Of a stretch of DNA of 64,000 nucleotides, positions 12,801 to 24,637 are shown piece after piece. A program made the translations under genes and the position numbers. Under the pieces are notes generated by a model. That model saw only the letters and a program-made list of their open reading frames with translations. It was not told the origin of the DNA and made no database searches. Source of the DNA: Strigamia acuminata (lineage: Eukaryota; Arthropoda; Chilopoda; Geophilomorpha; Linotaeniidae); NCBI GenBank assembly GCA_949358305.1, contig OX442319.1:9672001-9736000 (forward strand), read 5' to 3'. How positions within the stretch are numbered: the stretch's first letter is position 1; the number at the start of each line of letters is the position of its first letter.

Positions 12801-15800
12801 TTTCCTGTGTATGGCTTTCTTTTTATGGGTGTTTGAAATCGGGTTGCGATTTCGGAAAAAGCTGAAATGTTCGAAAGAAGTTGCAGTGTTTGGGAGTGTG
12901 TTACTCAAGTATCAGAAGGTGCGAGGTGCTGAAACTTGGTGAGTGTCTTAGGAGTGAGTCAAGGAAGTGCCAAAAACAGTTTGGGAAGTTTCCTGTGTAT
13001 GGTTTTCTTTTTATCGGTGTTTGAAGTCGGGTTGCGATTTCGGAAAAAGCTGAAATGTTAGAAAAAAGTTGCAGTGTGTTACTCAAGTATCAGAAGGTGC
13101 GAGGTGCTGAAACTTGGTGAGTGTCTTAGGGGTGAGTCAAGGAAGTGCCAAAAAAGGTTTGGGAAGTTTCCTGTGTATGGTTTTCTTTTCATGGGTGTTT
13201 GAAGTCGGGTTGCAATTTCGGAAAAAGTTGCAGTGTTTGGGAGTGTGTTACTCAAGTATCAGAAGGTGCGAGGTGCTGAAACTTGGTGAGTGTCTTAGGG
13301 GTGAGTCAAGGAAGTGCCAAAAAAGGTTTGGGAAGTTTCCTGTGTATGGTTTTCTTTTTATGGGTGTTTGAAGTCGGGTAGCAATTTCGGAAAAAGTTGC
13401 AGTGTTAGAAAAAGTTGCTGTGTTTGGGAGTGTGTTACTCAAGTATCAGAAGGTGCGAGGTGCTGAAACTTGGTGAGTGTTTTAGGGGTGAGTCAAGGAA
13501 GTGCCAAAAAAAGTTTGGGAAGTTTCCTGTGTATGGTTTTCTTTTTATGGGTGTTTGAAATCGGGTTGCGATTTCGGAAAAAGCTGAAATGTTTGGGAGT
13601 GTGTTACTCAAGTATCAGAAAGTGCGAGGTGCTGAAACTTGGTGAGTGTTTTAGGGGTGAGTCAAGGAAGTGCCAAAAAAGGTTTGGGAAGTTTCCTGTG
13701 TATGGTTTTCTTTTTATGGGTGTTTGAAGTCGGGTAGCAATTTCGGAAAAAGTTGCAGTGTTAGAAAACGTTGCTGTGTTTGGGAGTGTGTTACTCAAGT
13801 ATCAGAAGGTGCGAGGTGCTGAAACTTGGGGAGTGTTTTAGGGGTGAGTCAAGGAAGTGCCAAAAAAGGTTTGGGAAGTTTCCTGTGTATGGTTTTCTTT
13901 TTATGGGTGTTTGAAGTCGGGTAGCAATTTCGGAAAAAGTTGCAGTGTTAGAAAAAGTTGCTGTGTTTGGGAGTGTGTTACTCAAGTATCAGAAGGTGCG
14001 AGGTGCTGAAACTTGGTGAGTGTTTTAGGGGTGAGTCAAGGAAGTGCCAAAAAAGGTTTGGGAAGTTTCCTGTGTATGGTTTTCTTTTTATGGGTGTTTG
14101 AAGTCGGGTAGCAATTTCGGAAAAAGTTGCAGTGTTAGAAAAAGTTGCTGTGTTTGGGAGTGTGTTACTCAAGTATCAGAAGGTGCGAGGTGCTGAAACT
14201 TGGTGAGTGTCTTAGGGGTGAGTCAAGGAAGTGCCAAAAAAGGTTTGGGAAGTTTCCTGTGTATGGTTTTCTTTTTATGGGTGTTTGAAGTCGGGTAGCA
14301 ATTTCGGAAAAAGTTGCAGTGTTAGAAAAAGTTGCTGTGTTTGGGAGTGTGTTACTCAAGTATCAGAAGGTGCGAGGTGCTGAAACTTGGTGAGTGTTTT
14401 AGGGGTGAGTCAAGGAAGTGCCAAAAAAAGTTTGGGAAGTTTCCTGTGTATGGTTTTCTTTTTATGGGTGTTTGAAATCGGGTTGCGATTTCGGAAAAAG
14501 CTGAAATGTTTGGGAGTGTGTTACTCAAGTATCAGAAAGTGCGAGGTGCTGAAACTTGGTGAGTGTTTTAGGGGTGAGTCAAGGAAGTGCCAAAAAAGGT
14601 TTGGGAAGTTTCCTGTGTATGGTTTTCTTTTTATGGGTGTTTGAAGTCGGGTAGCAATTTCGGAAAAAGTTGCAGTGTTAGAAAACGTTGCTGTGTTTGG
14701 GAGTGTGTTACTCAAGTATCAGAAGGTGCGAGGTGCTGAAACTTGGTGAGTGTCTTAGGGGTGAGTCAAGGAAGTGCCAAAAAAGGTTTGGGAAGTTTCC
14801 TGTGTATGGTTTTCTTTTTATGGGTGTTTGAAGTCGGGTTGCGATTTCGGAAAAAGCTGAAATGTTTGGGAGTGTGTTACTCAAGTATCAGAAAGTGCGA
14901 GGTTCTGAAACTTGGTGAGTGTCTTAGGGGTGAGTCAAGGAAGTGCCAAAAAAAGTTTGGGAAGTTTCCTGTGTATGGTTTTCTTTTTATGGGTGTTTCA
15001 AGTCAGGTTGCAATTTCGGAAAAAGTTGCAGTGTTTGGGAGTGTGTTACTCAAGTATCAGAAAATGCGAGGTGCTGAAACTTGGTGAGTGTCTTAGGGGT
15101 GAGTCAAGGAAGTGCCAAAAAAAGTTTGGGAAGTTTCCTGTGTATGGTTTTCTTTTTATGGGTGTTTCAAGTCGGGTTGTTATTTCGGAAAAAGTTGCAG
15201 TGTTTGGGAATGTGTTACTCAAGTATCAGAAGGTGCGAGGTGCTGAAACTTGGTGAGTGTCTTAGGGGTGAGTCAAGGAAGTGCCAAAAAAAGTTTGGGA
15301 AGTTTCCTGTGTATGGTTTTCTTTTTATGGGTGTTTCAAGTCGGGTTGTTATTTCGGAAAAAGTTGCAGTGTTTGGGAATGTGTTACTAAAGTATCAGAA
15401 GGGGCGAGGTGCTGAAACTTGGTGAGTGTCTTAGGGGTGAGTCAAGGAAGTGCCAAAAAAAGTTTGGGAAGTTTCCTGTGTATGGTTTTCTTTTTATGGG
15501 TGTTTGAAGTCGGGTTGCAATTTCGGAAAAAGTTGCAGTGTTTGGGAATGTGTTACTCAAGTATCAGAAGGTGCGAGGTGCTGAAACTTGGTGAGTGTCT
15601 TAGGGGTGAGTCAAGGAAGTGCCAAAAAAAGTTTGGGAAGTTTCCTGTGTATGGTTTTCTTTTTATGGGTGTTTGAAGTCGGGTTGCGATTTCGGAAAAA
15701 GCTGAAATGTTCGAAAAAAGTTGCAGTGTTTGGGAATGTGTTACTCAAGTATCAGAAAGGGCGAGGTGCTGAAACTTGGTGAGTGTCTTAGGGGTGAGTC

Positions 15801-18800
15801 AAGGAAGTGCCAAAAAAAGTTTGGGAAGTTTCCTGTGTATGGTTTTCTTTTTATGGGTGTTTGAAGTCGGGTTGCGATTTCGGAAAAAGCTGAAATGTTC
15901 GAAAAAAGTTGCAGTGTTTGGGAGTGTGTTACTCAAGTATCAGAAGGGGCGAGGTGCTGAAACTTGGTGAGTGTCTTAGGGGTGAGTCAAGGAAGTGCCA
16001 AAAAAAGTTTGGGAAGTTTCCTGTGTATGGTTTTCTTTTTATGGGTGTTTGAAGTCGGGTTGCAATTTCGGAAAAAGTTGCAGTGTTTGGGAATGTGTTA
16101 CTCAAGTATCAGAAGGTGCGAGGTGCTGAAACTTGGTGAGTGTCTTAGGGGTGAGTCAAGGAAGTGCCAAAAAAAGTTTGGGAAGTTTCCTGTGTATGGT
16201 TTTCTTTGTATGGGTGTTTGAAGTCGGGTTGCGATTTCGGGAAAAGCTGAAATGTTTGGGAGTATGTTACTCAAGTATCAGAAGGTGCGAGGTGCTGAAA
16301 CTTGGTGAGTGTCTTAGGGGTGAGTCAAGGAAGTGCCAAAAAAAGTTTGGGAAGTTTCCTGTGTATGGTTTTCTTTTTATGGGTGTTTCAAGTCAGGTTG
16401 CAATTTCGGAAAAAGTTGCAGTGTTTGGGAGTGTGTTACTCAAGTATCAGAAGGTGCGAGGTGCTGAAACTTGGTGAGTGTCTTAGGGGTGAGTCAAGGA
16501 AGTGCCAAAAAAAGTTTGGGAAGTTTCCTGTGTATGGTTTTCTTTTTATGGGTGTTTGAAGTCGGGTTGCGATTTCGGGAAAAGCTGAAATGTTTGGGAG
16601 TATGTTACTCAAGTATCAGAAGGTGCGAGGTGCTGAAACTTGGTGAGTGTCTTAGGGGTGAGTCAAGGAAGTGCCAAAAAAAGTTTGGGAAGTTTCCTGT
16701 GTATGGTTTTCTTTTTATGGGTGTTTGAAGTCGGGTTGCGATTTCGGAAAAAGCTGAAATGTTCGAAAAAAGTTGCAGTGTTTGGGAGTGTGTTACTCAA
16801 GTATCAGAAGGGGCGAGGTGCTGAAACTTGGTGAGTGTCTTAGGGGTGAGTCAAGGAAGTGCCAAAAAAAGTTTGGGAAGTTTCCTGTGTATGGTTTTCT
16901 TTTTATGGGTGTTTGAAGTCGGGTTGCAATTTCGGAAAAAGTTGCAGTGTTTGGGAATGTGTTACTCAAGTATCAGAAGGTGCGAGGTGCTGAAACTTGG
17001 TGAGTGTCTTAGGGGTGAGTCAAGGAAGTGCCAAAAAAAGTTTGGGAAGTTTCCTGTGTATGGTTTTCTTTGTATGGGTGTTTGAAGTCGGGTTGCGATT
17101 TCGGGAAAAGCTGAAATGTTTGGGAGTATGTTACTCAAGTATCAGAAGGTGCGAGGTGCTGAAACTTGGTGAGTGTCTTAGGGGTGAGTCAAGGAAGTGC
17201 CAAAAAAAGTTTGGGAAGTTTCCTGTGTATGGTTTTCTTTTTATGGGTGTTTCAAGTCAGGTTGCAATTTCGGAAAAAGTTGCAGTGTTTGGGAGTGTGT
17301 TACTCAAGTATCAGAAGGTGCGAGGTGCTGAAACTTGGTGAGTGTCTTAGGGGTGAGTCAAGGAAGTGCCAAAAAAAGTTTGGGAAGTTTCCTGTGTATG
17401 GTTTTCTTTTTATGGGTGTTTGAAGTCGGGTTGCGATTTCGGGAAAAGCTGAAATGTTTGGGAGTATGTTACTCAAGTATCAGAAGGTGCGAGGTGCTGA
17501 AACTTGGTGAGTGTCTTAGGGGTGAGTCAAGGAAGTGCCAAAAAAAGTTTGGGAAGTTTCCTGTGTATGGTTTTCTTTTTATGGGTGTTTGAAATCGGGT
17601 TGCGATTTCGGAAAAAGCTGAAATGTTCGAAAAAAGTTGCAGTGTTTGGGAGTGTGTTACTCAAGTATCAGAAGGTGCGAGGTGCTGAAACTTGGTGAGT
17701 GTCTTAGGGGTGAGTCAAGGAAGTGCCAAAAAAAGTTTGGGAAGTTTCCTGTGTATGGTTTTCTTTTTATGGGTGTTTGAAGTCGGGTTGCGATTTCGGG
17801 AAAAGCTGAAATGTTTGGGAGTATGTTACTCAAGTATCAGAAGGTGCGAGGTGCTGAAACTTGGTGAGTGTCTTAGGGGTGAGTCAAGGAAGTGCCAAAA
17901 AAAGTTTGGGAAGTTTCCTGTGTATGGTTTTCTTTTTATGGGTGTTTGAAGTCGGGTTGCGATTTCGGGAAAAGCTGAAATGTTTGGGAGTATGTTACTC
18001 AAGTATCAGAAGGTGCGAGGTGCTGAAACTTGGTGAGTGTCTTAGGGGTGAGTCAAGGAAGTGCCAAAAAAAGTTTGGGAAGTTTCCTGTGTATGGTTTT
18101 CTTTTTATGGGTGTTTGAAATCGGGTTGCGATTTCGGAAAAAGCTGAAATGTTCGAAAAAAGTTGCAGTGTGTTACTCAAGTATCAGAAGGTGCGAGGTG
18201 CTGAAACTTGGTGAGTGTCTTAGGGGTGAGTCAAGGAAGTGCCAAAAAAAGTTTGGGAAGTTTCCTGTGTATGGTTTTCTTTTTATGGGTGTTTGAAGTC
18301 GGGTTGCGATTTCGGAAAAAGCTGAAATGTTCGAAAAAAGTTGCAGTGTTTGGGAATGTGTTACTCAAGTATCAGAAAGGGCGAGGTGCTGAAACTTGGT
18401 GAGTGTCTTAGGGGTGAGTCAAGGAAGTGCCAAAAAAAGTTTGGGAAGTTTCCTGTGTATGGTTTTCTTTGTATGGGTGTTTGAAGTCGGGTTGCGATTT
18501 CGGAAAAAGCTGAAATGTTTGGGAGTATGTTACTCAAGTATCAGAAGGTGCGAGGTGCTGAAACTTGGTGAGTGTCTTAGGGGTGAGTCAAGGAAGTGCC
18601 AAAAAAAGTTTGGGAAGTTTCCTGTGTATGGTTTTCTTTTTATGGGTGTTTCAAGTCAGGTTGCAATTTCGGAAAAAGTTGCAGTGTTTGGGAGTGTGTT
18701 ACTCAAGTATCAGAAGGTGCGAGGTGCTGAAACTTGGTGAGTGTCTTAGGGGTGAGTCAAGGAAGTGCCAAAAAAAGTTTGGGAAGTTTCCTGTGTATGG

Positions 18801-21800
18801 TTTTCTTTTTATGGGTGTTTGAAGTCGGGTTGCGATTTCGGAAAAAGCTGAAATGTTCGAAAAAAGTTGCAGTGTTTGGGAATGTGTTACTCAAGTATCA
18901 GAAAGGGCGAGGTGCTGAAACTTGGTGAGTGTCTTAGGGGTGAGTCAAGGAAGTGCCAAAAAAAGTTTGGGAAGTTTCCTGTGTATGGTTTTCTTTGTAT
19001 GGGTGTTTGAAGTCGGGTTGCGATTTCGGAAAAAGCTGAAATGTTTGGGAGTATGTTACTCAAGTATCAGAAGGTGCGAGGTGCTGAAACTTGGTGAGTG
19101 TCTTAGGGGTGAGTCAAGGAAGTGCCAAAAAAAGTTTGGGAAGTTTCCTGTGTATGGTTTTCTTTTTATGGGTGTTTCAAGTCAGGTTGCAATTTCGGAA
19201 AAAGTTGCAGTGTTTGGGAGTGTGTTACTCAAGTATCAGAAGGTGCGAGGTGCTGAAACTTGGTGAGTGTCTTAGGGGTGAGTCAAGGAAGTGCCAAAAA
19301 AAGTTTGGGAAGTTTCCTGTGTATGGTTTTCTTTTTATGGGTGTTTGAAGTCGGGTTGCGATTTCGGGAAAAGCTGAAATGTTTGGGAGTATGTTACTCA
19401 AGTATCAGAAGGTGCGAGGTGCTGAAACTTGGTGAGTGTCTTAGGGGTGAGTCAAGGAAGTGCCAAAAAAAGTTTGGGAAGTTTCCTGTGTATGGTTTTC
19501 TTTTTATGGGTGTTTGAAATCGGGTTGCGATTTCGGAAAAAGCTGAAATGTTCGAAAAAAGTTGCAGTGTTTGGGAGTGTGTTACTCAAGTATCAGAAGG
19601 TGCGAGGTGCTGAAACTTGGTGAGTGTCTTAGGGGTGAGTCAAGGAAGTGCCAAAAAAAGTTTGGGAAGTTTCCTGTGTATGGTTTTCTTTTTATGGGTG
19701 TTTGAAATCGGGTTGCGATTTCGGAAAAAGCTGAAATGTTCGAAAAAAGTTGCAGTGTTTGGGAGTGTGTTACTTAAGTATCAGAAGGTGCGAGGTGCTG
19801 AAACTTGGTGAGTGTCTTAGGGGTGAGTCAAGGAAGTGCCAAAAAAAGTTTGGGAAGTTTCCTGTGTATGGTTTTCTTTTTATGGGTGTTTGAAGTCGGG
19901 TTGCGATTTCGGGAAAAGCTGAAATGTTTGGGAGTATGTTACTCAAGTATCAGAAGGTGCGAGGTGCTGAAACTTGGTGAGTGTCTTAGGGGTGAGTCAA
20001 GGAAGTGCCAAAAAAAGTTTGGGAAGTTTCCTGTGTATGGTTTTCTTTTTATGGGTGTTTGAAGTCGGGTTGCGATTTCGGGAAAAGCTGAAATGTTTGG
20101 GAGTATGTTACTCAAGTATCAGAAGGTGCGAGGTGCTGAAACTTGGTGAGTGTCTTAGGGGTGAGTCAAGGAAGTGCCAAAAAAAGTTTGGGAAGTTTCC
20201 TGTGTATGGTTTTCTTTTTATGGGTGTTTCAAGTCAGGTTGCAATTTCGGAAAAAGTTGCAGTGTTTGGGAGTGTGTTACTCAAGTATCAGAAGGTGCGA
20301 GGTGCTGAAACTTGGTGAGTGTCTTAGGGGTGAGTCAAGGAAGTGCCAAAAAAAGTTTGGGAAGTTTCCTGTGTATGGTTTTCTTTTTATGGGTGTTTGA
20401 AGTCGGGTTGCGATTTCGGAAAAAGCTGAAATGTTCGAAAAAAGTTGCAGTGTTTGGGAATGTGTTACTCAAGTATCAGAAAGGGCGAGGTGCTGAAACT
20501 TGGTGAGTGTCTTAGGGGTGAGTCAAGGAAGTGCCAAAAAAAGTTTGGGAAGTTTCCTGTGTATGGTTTTCTTTGTATGGGTGTTTGAAGTCGGGTTGCG
20601 ATTTCGGAAAAAGCTGAAATGTTTGGGAGTATGTTACTCAAGTATCAGAAGGTGCGAGGTGCTGAAACTTGGTGAGTGTCTTAGGGGTGAGTCAAGGAAG
20701 TGCCAAAAAAAGTTTGGGAAGTTTCCTGTGTATGGTTTTCTTTTTATGGGTGTTTCAAGTCAGGTTGCAATTTCGGAAAAAGTTGCAGTGTTTGGGAGTG
20801 TGTTACTCAAGTATCAGAAGGTGCGAGGTGCTGAAACTTGGTGAGTGTCTTAGGGGTGAGTCAAGGAAGTGCCAAAAAAAGTTTGGGAAGTTTCCTGTGT
20901 ATGGTTTTCTTTTTATGGGTGTTTGAAGTCGGGTTGCGATTTCGGGAAAAGCTGAAATGTTTGGGAGTATGTTACTCAAGTATCAGAAGGTGCGAGGTGC
21001 TGAAACTTGGTGAGTGTCTTAGGGGTGAGTCAAGGAAGTGCCAAAAAAAGTTTGGGAAGTTTCCTGTGTATGGTTTTCTTTTTATGGGTGTTTGAAATCG
21101 GGTTGCGATTTCGGAAAAAGCTGAAATGTTCGAAAAAAGTTGCAGTGTTTGGGAGTGTGTTACTCAAGTATCAGAAGGTGCGAGGTGCTGAAACTTGGTG
21201 AGTGTCTTAGGGGTGAGTCAAGGAAGTGCCAAAAAAAGTTTGGGAAGTTTCCTGTGTATGGTTTTCTTTTTATGGGTGTTTGAAATCGGGTTGCGATTTC
21301 GGAAAAAGCTGAAATGTTCGAAAAAAGTTGCAGTGTTTGGGAGTGTGTTACTTAAGTATCAGAAGGTGCGAGGTGCTGAAACTTGGTGAGTGTCTTAGGG
21401 GTGAGTCAAGGAAGTGCCAAAAAAAGTTTGGGAAGTTTCCTGTGTATGGTTTTCTTTTTATGGGTGTTTGAAGTCGGGTTGCGATTTCGGGAAAAGCTGA
21501 AATGTTTGGGAGTATGTTACTCAAGTATCAGAAGGTGCGAGGTGCTGAAACTTGGTGAGTGTCTTAGGGGTGAGTCAAGGAAGTGCCAAAAAAAGTTTGG
21601 GAAGTTTCCTGTGTATGGTTTTCTTTTTATGGGTGTTTGAAGTCGGGTTGCGATTTCGGGAAAAGCTGAAATGTTTGGGAGTATGTTACTCAAGTATCAG
21701 AAGGTGCGAGGTGCTGAAACTTGGTGAGTGTCTTAGGGGTGAGTCAAGGAAGTGCCAAAAAAAGTTTGGGAAGTTTCCTGTGTATGGTTTTCTTTTTATG

Positions 21801-24171
21801 GGTGTTTGAAGTCGGGTTGCGATTTCGGGAAAAGCTGAAATGTTTGGGAGTATGTTACTCAAGTATCAGAAGGTGCGAGGTGCTGAAACTTGGTGAGTGT
21901 CTTAGGGGTGAGTCAAGGAAGTGCCAAAAAAAGTTTGGGAAGTTTCCTGTGTATGGTTTTCTTTTTATGGGTGTTTCAAGTCCGGTTGCGATTTCGGAAA
22001 AAGCTGAAATGTTCGAAAAAAGTTGCAGTGTTTGGGAGTGTGTTACTTAAGTATCAGAAGGGGCGAGGTGCTGAAACTTGGTGAGTGTCTTAGGGGTGAG
22101 TCAAGGAAGTGCCAAAAAAAGTTTGGGAAGTTTCCTGTGTATGGTTTTCTTTTTATGGGTGTTTGAAGTCGGGTTGCGATTTCGGAAAAAGCTGAAATGT
22201 TCGAAAAAAGTTGCAGTGTTTGGGAGTGTGTTACTCAAGTATCAGAAGGTGCGAGGTGCTGAAACTTGGTGAGTGTCTTAGGGGTGAGTCAAGGAAGTGC
22301 CAAAAAAAGTTTGGGAAGTTTCCTGTGTATGGTTTTCTTTTTATGGGTGTTTGAAATCGGGTTGCGATTTCGGAAAAAGCTGAAATGTTCGAAAAAAGTT
22401 GCAGTGTTTGGGAGTGTGTTACTTAAGTATCAGAAGGTGCGAGGTGCTGAAACTTGGTGAGTGTCTTAGGGGTGAGTCAAGGAAGTGCCAAAAAAAGTTT
22501 GGGAAGTTTCCTGTGTATGGTTTTCTTTTTATGGGTGTTTGAAGTCGGGTTGCGATTTCGGGAAAAGCTGAAATGTTTGGGAGTATGTTACTCAAGTATC
22601 AGAAGGTGCGAGGTGCTGAAACTTGGTGAGTGTCTTAGGGGTGAGTCAAGGAAGTGCCAAAAAAAGTTTGGGAAGTTTCCTGTGTATGGTTTTCTTTTTA
22701 TGGGTGTTTGAAGTCGGGTTGCGATTTCGGGAAAAGCTGAAATGTTTGGGAGTATGTTACTCAAGTATCAGAAGGTGCGAGGTGCTGAAACTTGGTGAGT
22801 GTCTTAGGGGTGAGTCAAGGAAGTGCCAAAAAAAGTTTGGGAAGTTTCCTGTGTATGGTTTTCTTTTTATGGGTGTTTGAAGTCGGGTTGCGATTTCGGG
22901 AAAAGCTGAAATGTTTGGGAGTATGTTACTCAAGTATCAGAAGGTGCGAGGTGCTGAAACTTGGTGAGTGTCTTAGGGGTGAGTCAAGGAAGTGCCAAAA
23001 AAAGTTTGGGAAGTTTCCTGTGTATGGTTTTCTTTTTATGGGTGTTTCAAGTCCGGTTGCGATTTCGGAAAAAGCTGAAATGTTCGAAAAAAGTTGCAGT
23101 GTTTGGGAGTGTGTTACTTAAGTATCAGAAGGGGCGAGGTGCTGAAACTTGGTGAGTGTCTTAGGGGTGAGTCAAGGAAGTGCCAAAAAAAGTTTGGGAA
23201 GTTTCCTGTGTATGGTTTTCTTTTTATGGGTGTTTGAAGTCGGGTTGCGATTTCGGAAAAAGCTGAAATGTTCGAAAAAAGTTGCAGTGTTTGGGAGTGT
23301 GTTACTCAAGTATCAGAAGGGGCGAGGTGCTGAAACTTGGTGAGTGTCTTAGGGGTGAGTCAAGGAAGTGCCAAGAAAAGTTTGGGAAGTTTCCTGTGTA
23401 TGGTTTTCTTTTTATGGGTGTTTCAAGTCCGGTTGCGATTTCGGAAAAAGCTGAAATGTTCGAAAAAAGTTGCAGTGTTTGGGAGTGTGTTACTCAAGTA
23501 TCAGAAGGTGCGAGGTGCTGAAACTTGGTGAGTGTCTTAGGGGTGAGTCAAGGAAATGCCGAAAAAAGTTTGGGAAGTTTCCTGTGTATGGTTTTCTTTT
23601 TATGGGTGTTTGAAGTCGGGTTGCAATTTCGGAAAAAGTTGCAGTGTTTGGGAGTGTGTTACTCAAGTATCAGAAGGTGCGAGGTGCTGAAACTTGGTGA
23701 GTGTCTTAGGGGTGAGTCAAGGAAGTGCCAAAAAAAGTTTGGGAAGTTTCCTGTGTATGGTTTTCTTTTTATGGGTGTTTGAAATCGGGTTGCGATTTCG
23801 GAAAAAGCTGAAATGTTCGAAAAAAGTTGCAGTGTGTTACTCAAGTATCAGAAGGTGCGAGGTGCTGAAACTTGGTGAGTGTCTTAGGGGTGAGTCAAGG
23901 AAGTGCCAAAAAAAGTTTGGGAAGTTTCCTGTGTATGGTTTTCTTTTTATGGGTGTTTGAAGTCGGGTTGCAATTTCGGAAAAAGTTGCAGTGTTTGGGA
24001 GTGTGTTACTCAAGTATCAGAAGGTGCGAGGTGCTGAAACTTGGTGAGTGTCTTAGGGGTGAGTCGAGGAAGTGCCAAAAAATGTTTGGGAAGTTTCCTG
24101 TGTATGGTTTTCTTTTTATGGGTGTTTGAAGTCGGGTTGCGATTTCGGAAAAAGCTGAAATGTTCGAAAAA
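9826..24171. repeat. Satellite A array, right block, with higher-order repeats
   Basis: Same monomer family as 1-6561, resuming in mid-monomer at GTTTGGGAAGTTTCC. From about 15.9 kb the monomer-length order repeats as multi-monomer units: 864 bp (169x4 + 188) at 15964-16827 and 16828-17691; 526 bp blocks starting at 18396 and 18922; 1578 bp starting at 18922 and 20500; 1071 bp (169x3 + 188x3) at 21383-22453 and 22454-23524. Marker variants such as TTTCTTTGTATGG and GTTACTTAAGTATC recur at the same positions within units, which supports the higher-order structure. The array ends in a monomer cut after GTTCGAAAAA at about 24171. Confidence 0.96.
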
Positions 24172-24637
24172 TGTTTTAGCGCCGGGCAGTCATCGGCGGT
24201 TCACTAAATTAGCGCCGGCCCCGAATAAGCGCCGGATCCCCCAAAAATCACCGATTTTTTGTAAAAAATTGGTGATTTTGGTCGAAAAATCGCCATTTTT
24301 TGCGCAAAATCGGCGAATTTTCGGTTATGCACCTGGTTTTAAATAAACGCCCGGGCGTTTAAACGGGGCGGTACGGTATTCAACCAATATAATTAAAATT
24401 AAAAATTAATTGTCGTCTTATTACCGGTATTTACAAATAAACCTAAGCCTAAAAATTGTTCTGTAATTCAAGCAAAACTTTTAATGCACTTGTATAAAAT
24501 GAGATTCCGTACAATTTATTCATTAAATTGTCGTATTCTGATGAAAAGATGTGAGAATACTGGAAAAAAACATAAAAAATCTAAGCTTAGTAATTGTAAG
24601 AATTTATTGAATATTTTAAGATAATACTGTCAAAGCA
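24172..24637. other. Satellite-to-gene transition, no gene seen
   Basis: The first 170 bp are GC-richer and carry three TTAGCGCCGG or AAGCGCCGG motifs plus an inverted pair AAAAATCACCGATTTTT / AAAAAATTGGTGATTTT. The rest is ordinary AT-rich DNA upstream of the NLR-like gene. No promoter element could be assigned with confidence. Confidence 0.6.

Noticed and set aside
1-24171. Dozens of open frames of 61-144 codons on both strands of satellite A
   Set aside because: They repeat with the monomer, occur on both strands, and shift with 169/178/188 bp lengths. They reflect a monomer with few stops, not genes.
1-24171. CENP-B box in satellite A
   Set aside because: TTCGGAAAAAGC resembles the first half, but the required CGGG part at the right spacing is absent on both strands.
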